Shown piece by piece: positions 18,420-31,900 of a DNA stretch of 64,000 nucleotides. Both the position numbers and the translations under genes were made by a program. Under the pieces are notes generated by a model that worked only from the letters and a program-made list of their open reading frames with translations, was not told the DNA's origin and made no database searches. Source of the DNA: Microglena sp. YARC. Its lineage: Eukaryota; Chlorophyta; Chlorophyceae; Chlamydomonadales; Chlamydomonadaceae. Position 1 is the stretch's first letter. Every line of letters begins with the position of its first letter. The stretch is taken from the NCBI GenBank assembly GCA_022414725.1, contig CM039462.1, positions 55,550,624-55,614,623 on the forward strand, in the 5' to 3' direction.

Positions 18420-19643
18420 ATGAGTTCCTTTGACGAAATCAATGAAGATGTATTGGAGATCATTCTATCCAATGCGATTTCGAACGAATCCCACCTCAAA
18501 CAAGTGCCTCTCGTTTGCGAAAAGTGGAGATGCGTCACACCCCGGTGTGTCACAAGGATCCACCTAAGACATTATAACAGTTTGGAATACGCATTATCAC
18601 GCATTTGCAGGCTCAAAGAGTTGAAAATAGGTGTCAATCGGGGGGAATACGTACCCTACCAATCAATGTCGGCTATCGAAGACAAGATCCAAGACATATC
18701 GCCGCTGTCCGGACTCACTGCGTTGGTTCACCTGGACATATCGAACACATACGTGACCGACATATCGCCACTGTACGGACTCACTTCGTTGACGCACATG
18801 AACATGTCGCACACCTACGTGGACGAACACCTATTATCACCTCTGTCCGGACTCACTTCGTTGACGCACCTGAACATGGCGCACACACCTCTGTACAACA
18901 TACAAGCTCTGTACGGACTCACTTCGTTGATTCACCTGAACATGGCGCACACACTTGTGACCGACATATCACCACTGGCCGCCCTCACTTCGTTGATTCA
19001 CCTAGACATTTCGCTAATACAAGCAAAACTCAAAGACATATCACCGCTGTCAGGTCTCACTTCGTTGATTCACCTAGATATTTTGCACCTCACGTACGTG
19101 GACGAACACCTATCAGCGATTTCCGGACTCAATGCGTTGGTTCACCTCAACATTTCGCATATCGGAAACAAACTAGAAGACATATCAAAGCTGTCCGGAC
19201 TCACCGCGTTGGTTCATCTGAACATGGCGTACACACGGGTGGGCGAACACCTATTATCACCGCTGGCAGGACTCACTTCGTTGATTCACCTCAACATGGA
19301 GGGCACCGACGTGGAATACCTATCATCTCTGTCCGCCCTCAATTCGTTGATTCACCTAGACATTTCGCATCTCAAATACAAGCTCGAAGACATCTCACCG
19401 GTGTCCGGTATCACTGCGTTGCTTCACCTGAACATGGAGCACACACGTGTACCCTCTATATCACTACTGTCCGGCCTCACTTCGTTGGTTCATCTGAACA
19501 TGGCGTACACATGTGTGGTCGAAGACCGAGTACCGATGTCCGGCTCCATTTCGTTTTGTCGCCGGAGCAAGGTGCTCGACATATCACCGCTGGCAGGACT
19601 CACTTCGTTGACGTACTTGAAAAATGGATGGAATGATGTGTAA
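18420..19643 (+). CDS. F-box protein with leucine-rich repeats
   Basis: An intact 407-residue frame. Residues about 1-48 fit an F-box (EINEDVLEIILSNAI..QVPLVCEKWRCVT), the module that binds Skp1 in SCF ubiquitin ligases. From about residue 85 to the end run some 13 leucine-rich repeats of 22-28 residues with the consensus DISPLSGLTSLIHLNMxHT, the SDS22/internalin-like type rather than the plant F-box type. The protein would present a substrate to the host ubiquitin machinery; such F-box/repeat proteins are frequent in protists and giant viruses. The repeats are very similar at the DNA level, so recent unit duplication is likely. Start chosen for the F-box and the identical start of the fragment at 17782. 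No frameshift is visible. Confidence 0.8.
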   Translation: MSSFDEINEDVLEIILSNAISNESHLKQVPLVCEKWRCVTPRCVTRIHLRHYNSLEYALSRICRLKELKIGVNRGEYVPYQSMSAIEDKIQDISPLSGLTALVHLDISNTYVTDISPLYGLTSLTHMNMSHTYVDEHLLSPLSGLTSLTHLNMAHTPLYNIQALYGLTSLIHLNMAHTLVTDISPLAALTSLIHLDISLIQAKLKDISPLSGLTSLIHLDILHLTYVDEHLSAISGLNALVHLNISHIGNKLEDISKLSGLTALVHLNMAYTRVGEHLLSPLAGLTSLIHLNMEGTDVEYLSSLSALNSLIHLDISHLKYKLEDISPVSGITALLHLNMEHTRVPSISLLSGLTSLVHLNMAYTCVVEDRVPMSGSISFCRRSKVLDISPLAGLTSLTYLKNGWNDV

Positions 19644-19693
19644 AATTGTTCAACGGGTCATCCTTAGTAAATGTAGCCGGTATCTACATATGG

Positions 19694-19783
19694 ACTGTGA
19701 CAATTCGTCGTATGATCGTGACAGCTGTGGATCGCGGTGGACGCGTCTTCAGTCAAGATATCCGCAGCCAGGAAATTGACTAA
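19694..19783 (+). pseudogene. C-terminal fragment of the nuclease-like gene family
   Basis: Ninety bp encode VTIRRMIVTAVDRGGRVFSQDIRSQEID and a stop, matching the last 30 codons of the gene at 4145. They also supply the tail that copy 2 (6113) lost. The fragment sits 50 bp after the F-box/LRR gene and about 215 bp before the satellite. No start codon or catalytic part is present. Confidence 0.85.
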
Positions 19784-19998
19784 GTTAGTTAACTTAATTA
19801 ACTCACGTAACTTTAAACTGAAGGTGGAACTTTGGAAAAACACTGGAGGTACCGAGTCTACCGTTGACAGATTAGCAACTAAAAAACTATTGTTTTAATA
19901 AAAAACGAGTGTAAACAACTTTGATCCATACAGGTCTCGGCATTGTTTAGCTGAGTATGTAACGTTCCCCCCGTTCCCCCAGATGGATGTAACGTTCC
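19784..19998. other. Intergenic stretch before the satellite
   Basis: AT-rich, no gene. Contains a GTGTAAAC box (19909-19916) in the same AAAAACGAGTGTAAACAACT setting as at 4073 and 62277, with no gene following, so the satellite may have separated or replaced a gene here. Confidence 0.4.
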
Positions 19999-22900
19999 GT
20001 TTTCAGAGGTGTTCATGTGAACACGTTTAAAATAGGGATTGATGTGAGCCTCCGGCATTCTTCAGTATTTATTTGTTGTTGCAATAATTGTTGTTCCAGA
20101 GATGGAGAGTCTTTTCAGAGGTGTTCATGTGAACACGTTTAAAATAGGGATTGATGTGAGCCTCCGGCATTCTTCAGTATTTATTTGTTGTTGAAATAAT
20201 TGTTGTTCCAGAGATGGAGAGTCTTTTCAGAGGTGTTCATGTGAACACGTTTAAAATAGGGATTGATGTGAGCCTCCGGCATTCTTCAGTATTTATTTGT
20301 TGTTGAAATAATTGTTGTTCCGAGATGGAGAGTCTTTTCAGAGGTGTTCATGTGAACACGTTTAAAATAGGGATTGATGTGAGCCTCCGGCATTCTTCAG
20401 TATTTATTTTTGTTGAAATAATTGTTGTTCCAGAGATGGAGAGTCTTTTCAGAGGTGTTCATGTGAACACGTTTAAAATAGGGATTGATGTGAGCCTCCG
20501 GCATTCTTCAGTATTTATTTGTTTGTTGAAATAATTGTTGTTCCAGAGATGGAGAGTCTTTTCAGAGGTGTTCATGTGAACACGTTTAAAATAGGGATTG
20601 ATGTGAGCCTCCGGCATTCTTCAGTATTTATTTGTTTGTTGAAATAATTGTTGTTCCAGAGATGGAGAGTCTTTTCAGAGGTGTTCATGTGAACACGTTT
20701 AAAATAGGGATTGATGTGAGCCTCCGGCATTCTTCAGTATTTATTTGTTGTTGAAATAATTGTTGTTCCAGAGATGGAGAGTCTTTTCAGAGGTGTTCAT
20801 GTGAACACGTTTAAAATAGGGATTGATGTGAGCCTCCGGCATTCTTCAGTATTTATTTGTTGTTGAAATAATTGTTGTTCCAGAGATGGAGAGTCTTTTC
20901 AGAGGTGTTTCATGTGAACACGTTTAAAATAGGGATTGATGTGAGCCTCCGGCATTCTTCAGTATTTATTTGTTTGTTGAAATAATTGTTGTTCCAGAGA
21001 TGGAGAGTCTTTTCAGAGGTGTTCATGTGAACACGTTTAAAATAGGGATTGATGTGAGCCTCCGGCATTCTTCAGTATTTATTTTTTGTTGAAATAATTG
21101 TTGTTCCAGAGATGGAGAGTCTTTTCAGAGGTGTTCATGTGAACACGTTTAAAATAGGGATTGATGTGAGCCTCCGGCATTCTTCAGTATTTATTTGTTG
21201 TTGAAATAATTGTTGTTCCAGAGATGGAGAGTCTTTTCAGAGGTGTTCATGTGAACACGTTTAAAATAGGGATTGATGTGAGCCTCCGGCATTCTTCAGT
21301 ATTTATTTTTGTTGAAATAATTGTTGTTCCAGAGATGGAGAGTCTTTTCAGAGGTGTTCATGTGAACACGTTTAAAATAGGGATTGATGTGAGCCTCCGG
21401 CATTCTTCAGTATTTATTTTTTGTTGAAATAATTGTTGTTCCAGAGATGGAGAGTCTTTTCAGAGGTGTTCATGTGAACACGTTTAAAATAGGGATTGAT
21501 GTGAGCCTCCGGCATTCTTCAGTATTTATTTTTTGTTGAAATAATTGTTGTTCCAGAGATGGAGAGTCTTTTCAGAGGTGTTCATGTGAACACGTTTAAA
21601 ATAGGGATTGATGTGAGCCTCCGGCATTCTTCAGTATTTATTTTTTGTTGAAATAATTGTTGTTCCAGAGATGGAGAGTCTTTTCAGAGGTGTTCATGTG
21701 AACACGTTTAAAATAGGGATTGATGTGAGCCTCCGGCATTCTTCAGTATTTATTTTTTGTTGAAATAATTGTTGTTCCAGAGATGGAGAGTCTTTTCAGA
21801 GGTGTTCATGTGAACACGTTTAAAATAGGGATTGATGTGAGCCTCCGGCATTCTTCAGTATTTATTTTTTTGTTGAAATAATTGTTGTTCCAGAGATGGA
21901 GAGTCTTTTCAGAGGTGTTCATGTGAACACGTTTAAAATAGGGATTGATGTGAGCCTCCGGCATTCTTCAGTATTTATTTTTTGTTGAAATAATTGTTGT
22001 TCCAGAGATGGAGAGTCTTTTCAGAGGTGTTCATGTGAACACGTTTAAAATAGGGATTGATGTGAGCCTCCGGCATTCTTCAGTATTTATTTTTTTGTTG
22101 AAATAATTGTTGTTCCAGAGATGGAGAGTCTTTTCAGAGGTGTTCATGTGAACACGTTTAAAATAGGGATTGATGTGAGCCTCCGGCATTCTTCAGTATT
22201 TATTTTTTGTTGAAATAATTGTTGTTCCAGAGATGGAGAGTCTTTTCAGAGGTGTTCATGTGAACACGTTTAAAATAGGGATTGATGTGAGCCTCCGGCA
22301 TTCTTCAGTATTTATTTTTTGTTGAAATAATTGTTGTTCCAGAGATGGAGAGTCTTTTCAGAGGTGTTCATGTGAACACGTTTAAAATAGGGATTGATGT
22401 GAGCCTCCGGCATTCTTCAGTATTTATTTTTTGTTGAAATAATTGTTGTTCCAGAGATGGAGAGTCTTTTCAGAGGTGTTCATGTGAACACGTTTAAAAT
22501 AGGGATTGATGTGAGCCTCCGGCATTCTTCAGTATTTATTTTTTGTTGAAATAATTGTTGTTCCAGAGATGGAGAGTCTTTTCAGAGGTGTTCATGTGAA
22601 CACGTTTAAAATAGGGATTGATGTGAGCCTCCGGCATTCTTCAGTATTTATTTTTTGTTGAAATAATTGTTGTTCCAGAGATGGAGAGTCTTTTCAGAGG
22701 TGTTCATGTGAACACGTTTAAAATAGGGATTGATGTGAGCCTCCGGCATTCTTCAGTATTTATTTTTTGTTGAAATAATTGTTGTTCCAGAGATGGAGAG
22801 TCTTTTCAGAGGTGTTCATGTGAACACGTTTAAAATAGGGATTGATGTGAGCCTCCGGCATTCTTCAGTATTTATTTTTTGTTGAAATAATTGTTGTTCC

Positions 22901-25900
22901 AGAGATGGAGAGTCTTTTCAGAGGTGTTCATGTGAACACGTTTAAAATAGGGATTGATGTGAGCCTCCGGCATTCTTCAGTATTTATTTTTTGTTGAAAT
23001 AATTGTTGTTCCAGAGATGGAGAGTCTTTTCAGAGGTGTTCATGTGAACACGTTTAAAATAGGGATTGATGTGAGCCTCCGGCATTCTTCAGTATTTATT
23101 TTTTGTTGAAATAATTGTTGTTCCAGAGATGGAGAGTCTTTTCAGAGGTGTTCATGTGAACACGTTTAAAATAGGGATTGATGTGAGCCTCCGGCATTCT
23201 TCAGTATTTATTTTTTGTTGAAATAATTGTTGTTCCAGAGATGGAGAGTCTTTTCAGAGGTGTTCATGTGAACACGTTTAAAATAGGGATTGATGTGAGC
23301 CTCCGGCATTCTTCAGTATTTATTTTTTGTTGAAATAATTGTTGTTCCAGAGATGGAGAGTCTTTTCAGAGGTGTTCATGTGAACACGTTTAAAATAGGG
23401 ATTGATGTGAGCCTCCGGCATTCTTCAGTATTTATTTTTTGTTGAAATAATTGTTGTTCCAGAGATGGAGAGTCTTTTCAGAGGTGTTCATGTGAACACG
23501 TTTAAAATAGGGATTGATGTGAGCCTCCGGCATTCTTCAGTATTTATTTTTTGTTGAAATAATTGTTGTTCCAGAGATGGAGAGTCTTTTCAGAGGTGTT
23601 CATGTGAACACGTTTAAAATAGGGATTGATGTGAGCCTCCGGCATTCTTCAGTATTTATTTTTTTGTTGAAATAATTGTTGTTCCAGAGATGGAGAGTCT
23701 TTTCAGAGGTGTTCATGTGAACACGTTTAAAATAGGGATTGATGTGAGCCTCCGGCATTCTTCAGTATTTATTTTTTTGTTGAAATAATTGTTGTTCCAG
23801 AGATGGAGAGTCTTTTCAGAGGTGTTCATGTGAACACGTTTAAAATAGGGATTGATGTGAGCCTCCGGCATTCTTCAGTATTTATTTTTTGTTGAAATAA
23901 TTGTTGTTCCAGAGATGGAGAGTCTTTTCAGAGGTGTTCATGTGAACACGTTTAAAATAGGGATTGATGTGAGCCTCCGGCATTCTTCAGTATTTATTTT
24001 TTGTTGAAATAATTGTTGTTCCAGAGATGGAGAGTCTTTTCAGAGGTGTTCATGTGAACACGTTTAAAATAGGGATTGATGTGAGCCTCCGGCATTCTTC
24101 AGTATTTATTTTTTGTTGAAATAATTGTTGTTCCAGAGATGGAGAGTCTTTTCAGAGGTGTTCATGTGAACACGTTTAAAATAGGGATTGATGTGAGCCT
24201 CCGGCATTCTTCAGTATTTATTTTTTTGTTGAAATAATTGTTGTTCCAGAGATGGAGAGTCTTTTCAGAGGTGTTCATGTGAACACGTTTAAAATAGGGA
24301 TTGATGTGAGCCTCCGGCATTCTTCAGTATTTATTTTTTTGTTGAAATAATTGTTGTTCCAGAGATGGAGAGTCTTTTCAGAGGTGTTCATGTGAACACG
24401 TTTAAAATAGGGATTGATGTGAGCCTCCGGCATTCTTCAGTATTTATTTTTTGTTGAAATAATTGTTGTTCCAGAGATGGAGAGTCTTTTCAGAGGTGTT
24501 CATGTGAACACGTTTAAAATAGGGATTGATGTGAGCCTCCGGCATTCTTCAGTATTTATTTTTTTGTTGAAATAATTGTTGTTCCAGAGATGGAGAGTCT
24601 TTTCAGAGGTGTTCATGTGAACACGTTTAAAATAGGGATTGATGTGAGCCTCCGGCATTCTTCAGTATTTATTTTTTGTTGAAATAATTGTTGTTCCAGA
24701 GATGGAGAGTCTTTTCAGAGGTGTTCATGTGAACACGTTTAAAATAGGGATTGATGTGAGCCTCCGGCATTCTTCAGTATTTATTTTTTGTTGAAATAAT
24801 TGTTGTTCCAGAGATGGAGAGTCTTTTCAGAGGTGTTCATGTGAACACGTTTAAAATAGGGATTGATGTGAGCCTCCGGCATTCTTCAGTATTTATTTTT
24901 TGTTGAAATAATTGTTGTTCCAGAGATGGAGAGTCTTTTCAGAGGTGTTCATGTGAACACGTTTAAAATAGGGATTGATGTGAGCCTCCGGCATTCTTCA
25001 GTATTTATTTTTTGTTGAAATAATTGTTGTTCCAGAGATGGAGAGTCTTTTCAGAGGTGTTCATGTGAACACGTTTAAAATAGGGATTGATGTGAGCCTC
25101 CGGCATTCTTCAGTATTTATTTTTTGTTGAAATAATTGTTGTTCCAGAGATGGAGAGTCTTTTCAGAGGTGTTCATGTGAACACGTTTAAAATAGGGATT
25201 GATGTGAGCCTCCGGCATTCTTCAGTATTTATTTTTTGTTGAAATAATTGTTGTTCCAGAGATGGAGAGTCTTTTCAGAGGTGTTCATGTGAACACGTTT
25301 AAAATAGGGATTGATGTGAGCCTCCGGCATTCTTCAGTATTTATTTTTTGTTGAAATAATTGTTGTTCCAGAGATGGAGAGTCTTTTCAGAGGTGTTCAT
25401 GTGAACACGTTTAAAATAGGGATTGATGTGAGCCTCCGGCATTCTTCAGTATTTATTTTTTGTTGAAATAATTGTTGTTCCAGAGATGGAGAGTCTTTTC
25501 AGAGGTGTTCATGTGAACACGTTTAAAATAGGGATTGATGTGAGCCTCCGGCATTCTTCAGTATTTATTTTTTGTTGAAATAATTGTTGTTCCAGAGATG
25601 GAGAGTCTTTTCAGAGGTGTTCATGTGAACACGTTTAAAATAGGGATTGATGTGAGCCTCCGGCATTCTTCAGTATTTATTTTTTTGTTGAAATAATTGT
25701 TGTTCCAGAGATGGAGAGTCTTTTCAGAGGTGTTCATGTGAACACGTTTAAAATAGGGATTGATGTGAGCCTCCGGCATTCTTCAGTATTTATTTTTTTG
25801 TTGAAATAATTGTTGTTCCAGAGATGGAGAGTCTTTTCAGAGGTGTTCATGTGAACACGTTTAAAATAGGGATTGATGTGAGCCTCCGGCATTCTTCAGT

Positions 25901-28900
25901 ATTTATTTTTTGTTGAAATAATTGTTGTTCCAGAGATGGAGAGTCTTTTCAGAGGTGTTCATGTGAACACGTTTAAAATAGGGATTGATGTGAGCCTCCG
26001 GCATTCTTCAGTATTTATTTTTTGTTGAAATAATTGTTGTTCCAGAGATGGAGAGTCTTTTCAGAGGTGTTCATGTGAACACGTTTAAAATAGGGATTGA
26101 TGTGAGCCTCCGGCATTCTTCAGTATTTATTTTTTGTTGAAATAATTGTTGTTCCAGAGATGGAGAGTCTTTTCAGAGGTGTTCATGTGAACACGTTTAA
26201 AATAGGGATTGATGTGAGCCTCCGGCATTCTTCAGTATTTATTTTTTGTTGAAATAATTGTTGTTCCAGAGATGGAGAGTCTTTTCAGAGGTGTTCATGT
26301 GAACACGTTTAAAATAGGGATTGATGTGAGCCTCCGGCATTCTTCAGTATTTATTTTTTGTTGAAATAATTGTTGTTCCAGAGATGGAGAGTCTTTTCAG
26401 AGGTGTTCATGTGAACACGTTTAAAATAGGGATTGATGTGAGCCTCCGGCATTCTTCAGTATTTATTTTTTGTTGAAATAATTGTTGTTCCAGAGATGGA
26501 GAGTCTTTTCAGAGGTGTTCATGTGAACACGTTTAAAATAGGGATTGATGTGAGCCTCCGGCATTCTTCAGTATTTATTTTTTGTTGAAATAATTGTTGT
26601 TCCAGAGATGGAGAGTCTTTTCAGAGGTGTTCATGTGAACACGTTTAAAATAGGGATTGATGTGAGCCTCCGGCATTCTTCAGTATTTATTTTTTGTTGA
26701 AATAATTGTTGTTCCAGAGATGGAGAGTCTTTTCAGAGGTGTTCATGTGAACACGTTTAAAATAGGGATTGATGTGAGCCTCCGGCATTCTTCAGTATTT
26801 ATTTTTTGTTGAAATAATTGTTGTTCCAGAGATGGAGAGTCTTTTCAGAGGTGTTCATGTGAACACGTTTAAAATAGGGATTGATGTGAGCCTCCGGCAT
26901 TCTTCAGTATTTATTTTTTGTTGAAATAATTGTTGTTCCAGAGATGGAGAGTCTTTTCAGAGGTGTTCATGTGAACACGTTTAAAATAGGGATTGATGTG
27001 AGCCTCCGGCATTCTTCAGTATTTATTTTTTGTTGAAATAATTGTTGTTCCAGAGATGGAGAGTCTTTTCAGAGGTGTTCATGTGAACACGTTTAAAATA
27101 GGGATTGATGTGAGCCTCCGGCATTCTTCAGTATTTATTTTTTGTTGAAATAATTGTTGTTCCAGAGATGGAGAGTCTTTTCAGAGGTGTTCATGTGAAC
27201 ACGTTTAAAATAGGGATTGATGTGAGCCTCCGGCATTCTTCAGTATTTATTTTTTGTTGAAATAATTGTTGTTCCAGAGATGGAGAGTCTTTTCAGAGGT
27301 GTTCATGTGAACACGTTTAAAATAGGGATTGATGTGAGCCTCCGGCATTCTTCAGTATTTATTTTTTGTTGAAATAATTGTTGTTCCAGAGATGGAGAGT
27401 CTTTTCAGAGGTGTTCATGTGAACACGTTTAAAATAGGGATTGATGTGAGCCTCCGGCATTCTTCAGTATTTATTTTTTGTTGAAATAATTGTTGTTCCA
27501 GAGATGGAGAGTCTTTTCAGAGGTGTTCATGTGAACACGTTTAAAATAGGGATTGATGTGAGCCTCCGGCATTCTTCAGTATTTATTTTTTGTTGAAATA
27601 ATTGTTGTTCCAGAGATGGAGAGTCTTTTCAGAGGTGTTCATGTGAACACGTTTAAAATAGGGATTGATGTGAGCCTCCGGCATTCTTCAGTATTTATTT
27701 TTTGTTGAAATAATTGTTGTTCCAGAGATGGAGAGTCTTTTCAGAGGTGTTCATGTGAACACGTTTAAAATAGGGATTGATGTGAGCCTCCGGCATTCTT
27801 CAGTATTTATTTTTTGTTGAAATAATTGTTGTTCCAGAGATGGAGAGTCTTTTCAGAGGTGTTCATGTGAACACGTTTAAAATAGGGATTGATGTGAGCC
27901 TCCGGCATTCTTCAGTATTTATTTTTTGTTGAAATAATTGTTGTTCCAGAGATGGAGAGTCTTTTCAGAGGTGTTCATGTGAACACGTTTAAAATAGGGA
28001 TTGATGTGAGCCTCCGGCATTCTTCAGTATTTATTTTTTGTTGAAATAATTGTTGTTCCAGAGATGGAGAGTCTTTTCAGAGGTGTTCATGTGAACACGT
28101 TTAAAATAGGGATTGATGTGAGCCTCCGGCATTCTTCAGTATTTATTTTTTTGTTGAAATAATTGTTGTTCCAGAGATGGAGAGTCTTTTCAGAGGTGTT
28201 CATGTGAACACGTTTAAAATAGGGATTGATGTGAGCCTCCGGCATTCTTCAGTATTTATTTTTTGTTGAAATAATTGTTGTTCCAGAGATGGAGAGTCTT
28301 TTCAGAGGTGTTCATGTGAACACGTTTAAAATAGGGATTGATGTGAGCCTCCGGCATTCTTCAGTATTTATTTTTTGTTGAAATAATTGTTGTTCCAGAG
28401 ATGGAGAGTCTTTTCAGAGGTGTTCATGTGAACACGTTTAAAATAGGGATTGATGTGAGCCTCCGGCATTCTTCAGTATTTATTTTTTGTTGAAATAATT
28501 GTTGTTCCAGAGATGGAGAGTCTTTTCAGAGGTGTTCATGTGAACACGTTTAAAATAGGGATTGATGTGAGCCTCCGGCATTCTTCAGTATTTATTTTTT
28601 GTTGAAATAATTGTTGTTCCAGAGATGGAGAGTCTTTTCAGAGGTGTTCATGTGAACACGTTTAAAATAGGGATTGATGTGAGCCTCCGGCATTCTTCAG
28701 TATTTATTTTTTGTTGAAATAATTGTTGTTCCAGAGATGGAGAGTCTTTTCAGAGGTGTTCATGTGAACACGTTTAAAATAGGGATTGATGTGAGCCTCC
28801 GGCATTCTTCAGTATTTATTTTTTTGTTGAAATAATTGTTGTTCCAGAGATGGAGAGTCTTTTCAGAGGTGTTCATGTGAACACGTTTAAAATAGGGATT

Positions 28901-31900
28901 GATGTGAGCCTCCGGCATTCTTCAGTATTTATTTTTTGTTGAAATAATTGTTGTTCCAGAGATGGAGAGTCTTTTCAGAGGTGTTCATGTGAACACGTTT
29001 AAAATAGGGATTGATGTGAGCCTCCGGCATTCTTCAGTATTTATTTTTTGTTGAAATAATTGTTGTTCCAGAGATGGAGAGTCTTTTCAGAGGTGTTCAT
29101 GTGAACACGTTTAAAATAGGGATTGATGTGAGCCTCCGGCATTCTTCAGTATTTATTTTTTGTTGAAATAATTGTTGTTCCAGAGATGGAGAGTCTTTTC
29201 AGAGGTGTTCATGTGAACACGTTTAAAATAGGGATTGATGTGAGCCTCCGGCATTCTTCAGTATTTATTTTTTGTTGAAATAATTGTTGTTCCAGAGATG
29301 GAGAGTCTTTTCAGAGGTGTTCATGTGAACACGTTTAAAATAGGGATTGATGTGAGCCTCCGGCATTCTTCAGTATTTATTTTTTTGTTGAAATAATTGT
29401 TGTTCCAGAGATGGAGAGTCTTTTCAGAGGTGTTCATGTGAACACGTTTAAAATAGGGATTGATGTGAGCCTCCGGCATTCTTCAGTATTTATTTTTTGT
29501 TGAAATAATTGTTGTTCCAGAGATGGAGAGTCTTTTCAGAGGTGTTCATGTGAACACGTTTAAAATAGGGATTGATGTGAGCCTCCGGCATTCTTCAGTA
29601 TTTATTTTTTGTTGAAATAATTGTTGTTCCAGAGATGGAGAGTCTTTTCAGAGGTGTTCATGTGAACACGTTTAAAATAGGGATTGATGTGAGCCTCCGG
29701 CATTCTTCAGTATTTATTTTTTGTTGAAATAATTGTTGTTCCAGAGATGGAGAGTCTTTTCAGAGGTGTTCATGTGAACACGTTTAAAATAGGGATTGAT
29801 GTGAGCCTCCGGCATTCTTCAGTATTTATTTTTTGTTGAAATAATTGTTGTTCCAGAGATGGAGAGTCTTTTCAGAGGTGTTCATGTGAACACGTTTAAA
29901 ATAGGGATTGATGTGAGCCTCCGGCATTCTTCAGTATTTATTTTTTGTTGAAATAATTGTTGTTCCAGAGATGGAGAGTCTTTTCAGAGGTGTTCATGTG
30001 AACACGTTTAAAATAGGGATTGATGTGAGCCTCCGGCATTCTTCAGTATTTATTTTTTGTTGAAATAATTGTTGTTCCAGAGATGGAGAGTCTTTTCAGA
30101 GGTGTTCATGTGAACACGTTTAAAATAGGGATTGATGTGAGCCTCCGGCATTCTTCAGTATTTATTTTTTGTTGAAATAATTGTTGTTCCAGAGATGGAG
30201 AGTCTTTTCAGAGGTGTTCATGTGAACACGTTTAAAATAGGGATTGATGTGAGCCTCCGGCATTCTTCAGTATTTATTTTTTGTTGAAATAATTGTTGTT
30301 CCAGAGATGGAGAGTCTTTTCAGAGGTGTTCATGTGAACACGTTTAAAATAGGGATTGATGTGAGCCTCCGGCATTCTTCAGTATTTATTTTTTGTTGAA
30401 ATAATTGTTGTTCCAGAGATGGAGAGTCTTTTCAGAGGTGTTCATGTGAACACGTTTAAAATAGGGATTGATGTGAGCCTCCGGCATTCTTCAGTATTTA
30501 TTTTTTGTTGAAATAATTGTTGTTCCAGAGATGGAGAGTCTTTTCAGAGGTGTTCATGTGAACACGTTTAAAATAGGGATTGATGTGAGCCTCCGGCATT
30601 CTTCAGTATTTATTTTTTGTTGAAATAATTGTTGTTCCAGAGATGGAGAGTCTTTTCAGAGGTGTTCATGTGAACACGTTTAAAATAGGGATTGATGTGA
30701 GCCTCCGGCATTCTTCAGTATTTATTTTTTGTTGAAATAATTGTTGTTCCAGAGATGGAGAGTCTTTTCAGAGGTGTTCATGTGAACACGTTTAAAATAG
30801 GGATTGATGTGAGCCTCCGGCATTCTTCAGTATTTATTTTTTGTTGAAATAATTGTTGTTCCAGAGATGGAGAGTCTTTTCAGAGGTGTTCATGTGAACA
30901 CGTTTAAAATAGGGATTGATGTGAGCCTCCGGCATTCTTCAGTATTTATTTTTTGTTGAAATAATTGTTGTTCCAGAGATGGAGAGTCTTTTCAGAGGTG
31001 TTCATGTGAACACGTTTAAAATAGGGATTGATGTGAGCCTCCGGCATTCTTCAGTATTTATTTTTTGTTGAAATAATTGTTGTTCCAGAGATGGAGAGTC
31101 TTTTCAGAGGTGTTCATGTGAACACGTTTAAAATAGGGATTGATGTGAGCCTCCGGCATTCTTCAGTATTTATTTTTTGTTGAAATAATTGTTGTTCCAG
31201 AGATGGAGAGTCTTTTCAGAGGTGTTCATGTGAACACGTTTAAAATAGGGATTGATGTGAGCCTCCGGCATTCTTCAGTATTTATTTTTTGTTGAAATAA
31301 TTGTTGTTCCAGAGATGGAGAGTCTTTTCAGAGGTGTTCATGTGAACACGTTTAAAATAGGGATTGATGTGAGCCTCCGGCATTCTTCAGTATTTATTTT
31401 TTGTTGAAATAATTGTTGTTCCAGAGATGGAGAGTCTTTTCAGAGGTGTTCATGTGAACACGTTTAAAATAGGGATTGATGTGAGCCTCCGGCATTCTTC
31501 AGTATTTATTTTTTGTTGAAATAATTGTTGTTCCAGAGATGGAGAGTCTTTTCAGAGGTGTTCATGTGAACACGTTTAAAATAGGGATTGATGTGAGCCT
31601 CCGGCATTCTTCAGTATTTATTTTTTGTTGAAATAATTGTTGTTCCAGAGATGGAGAGTCTTTTCAGAGGTGTTCATGTGAACACGTTTAAAATAGGGAT
31701 TGATGTGAGCCTCCGGCATTCTTCAGTATTTATTTTTTGTTGAAATAATTGTTGTTCCAGAGATGGAGAGTCTTTTCAGAGGTGTTCATGTGAACACGTT
31801 TAAAATAGGGATTGATGTGAGCCTCCGGCATTCTTCAGTATTTATTTTTTGTTGAAATAATTGTTGTTCCAGAGATGGAGAGTCTTTTCAGAGGTGTTCA

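Noticed and set aside
18605..19636. 343-residue plus-strand frame inside the F-box/LRR gene
   Set aside because: It is the +2 shadow of the leucine-rich repeats, which keep other frames open; the 407-residue frame has the domains.
20325..21427. 67-69-residue ORFs (MESLFRGVHVNTFKIG type) in the satellite as genes
   Set aside because: A 112-bp unit changes frame every copy; these ORFs exist only where a T-tract is shorter by one and are chance products of the repeat.
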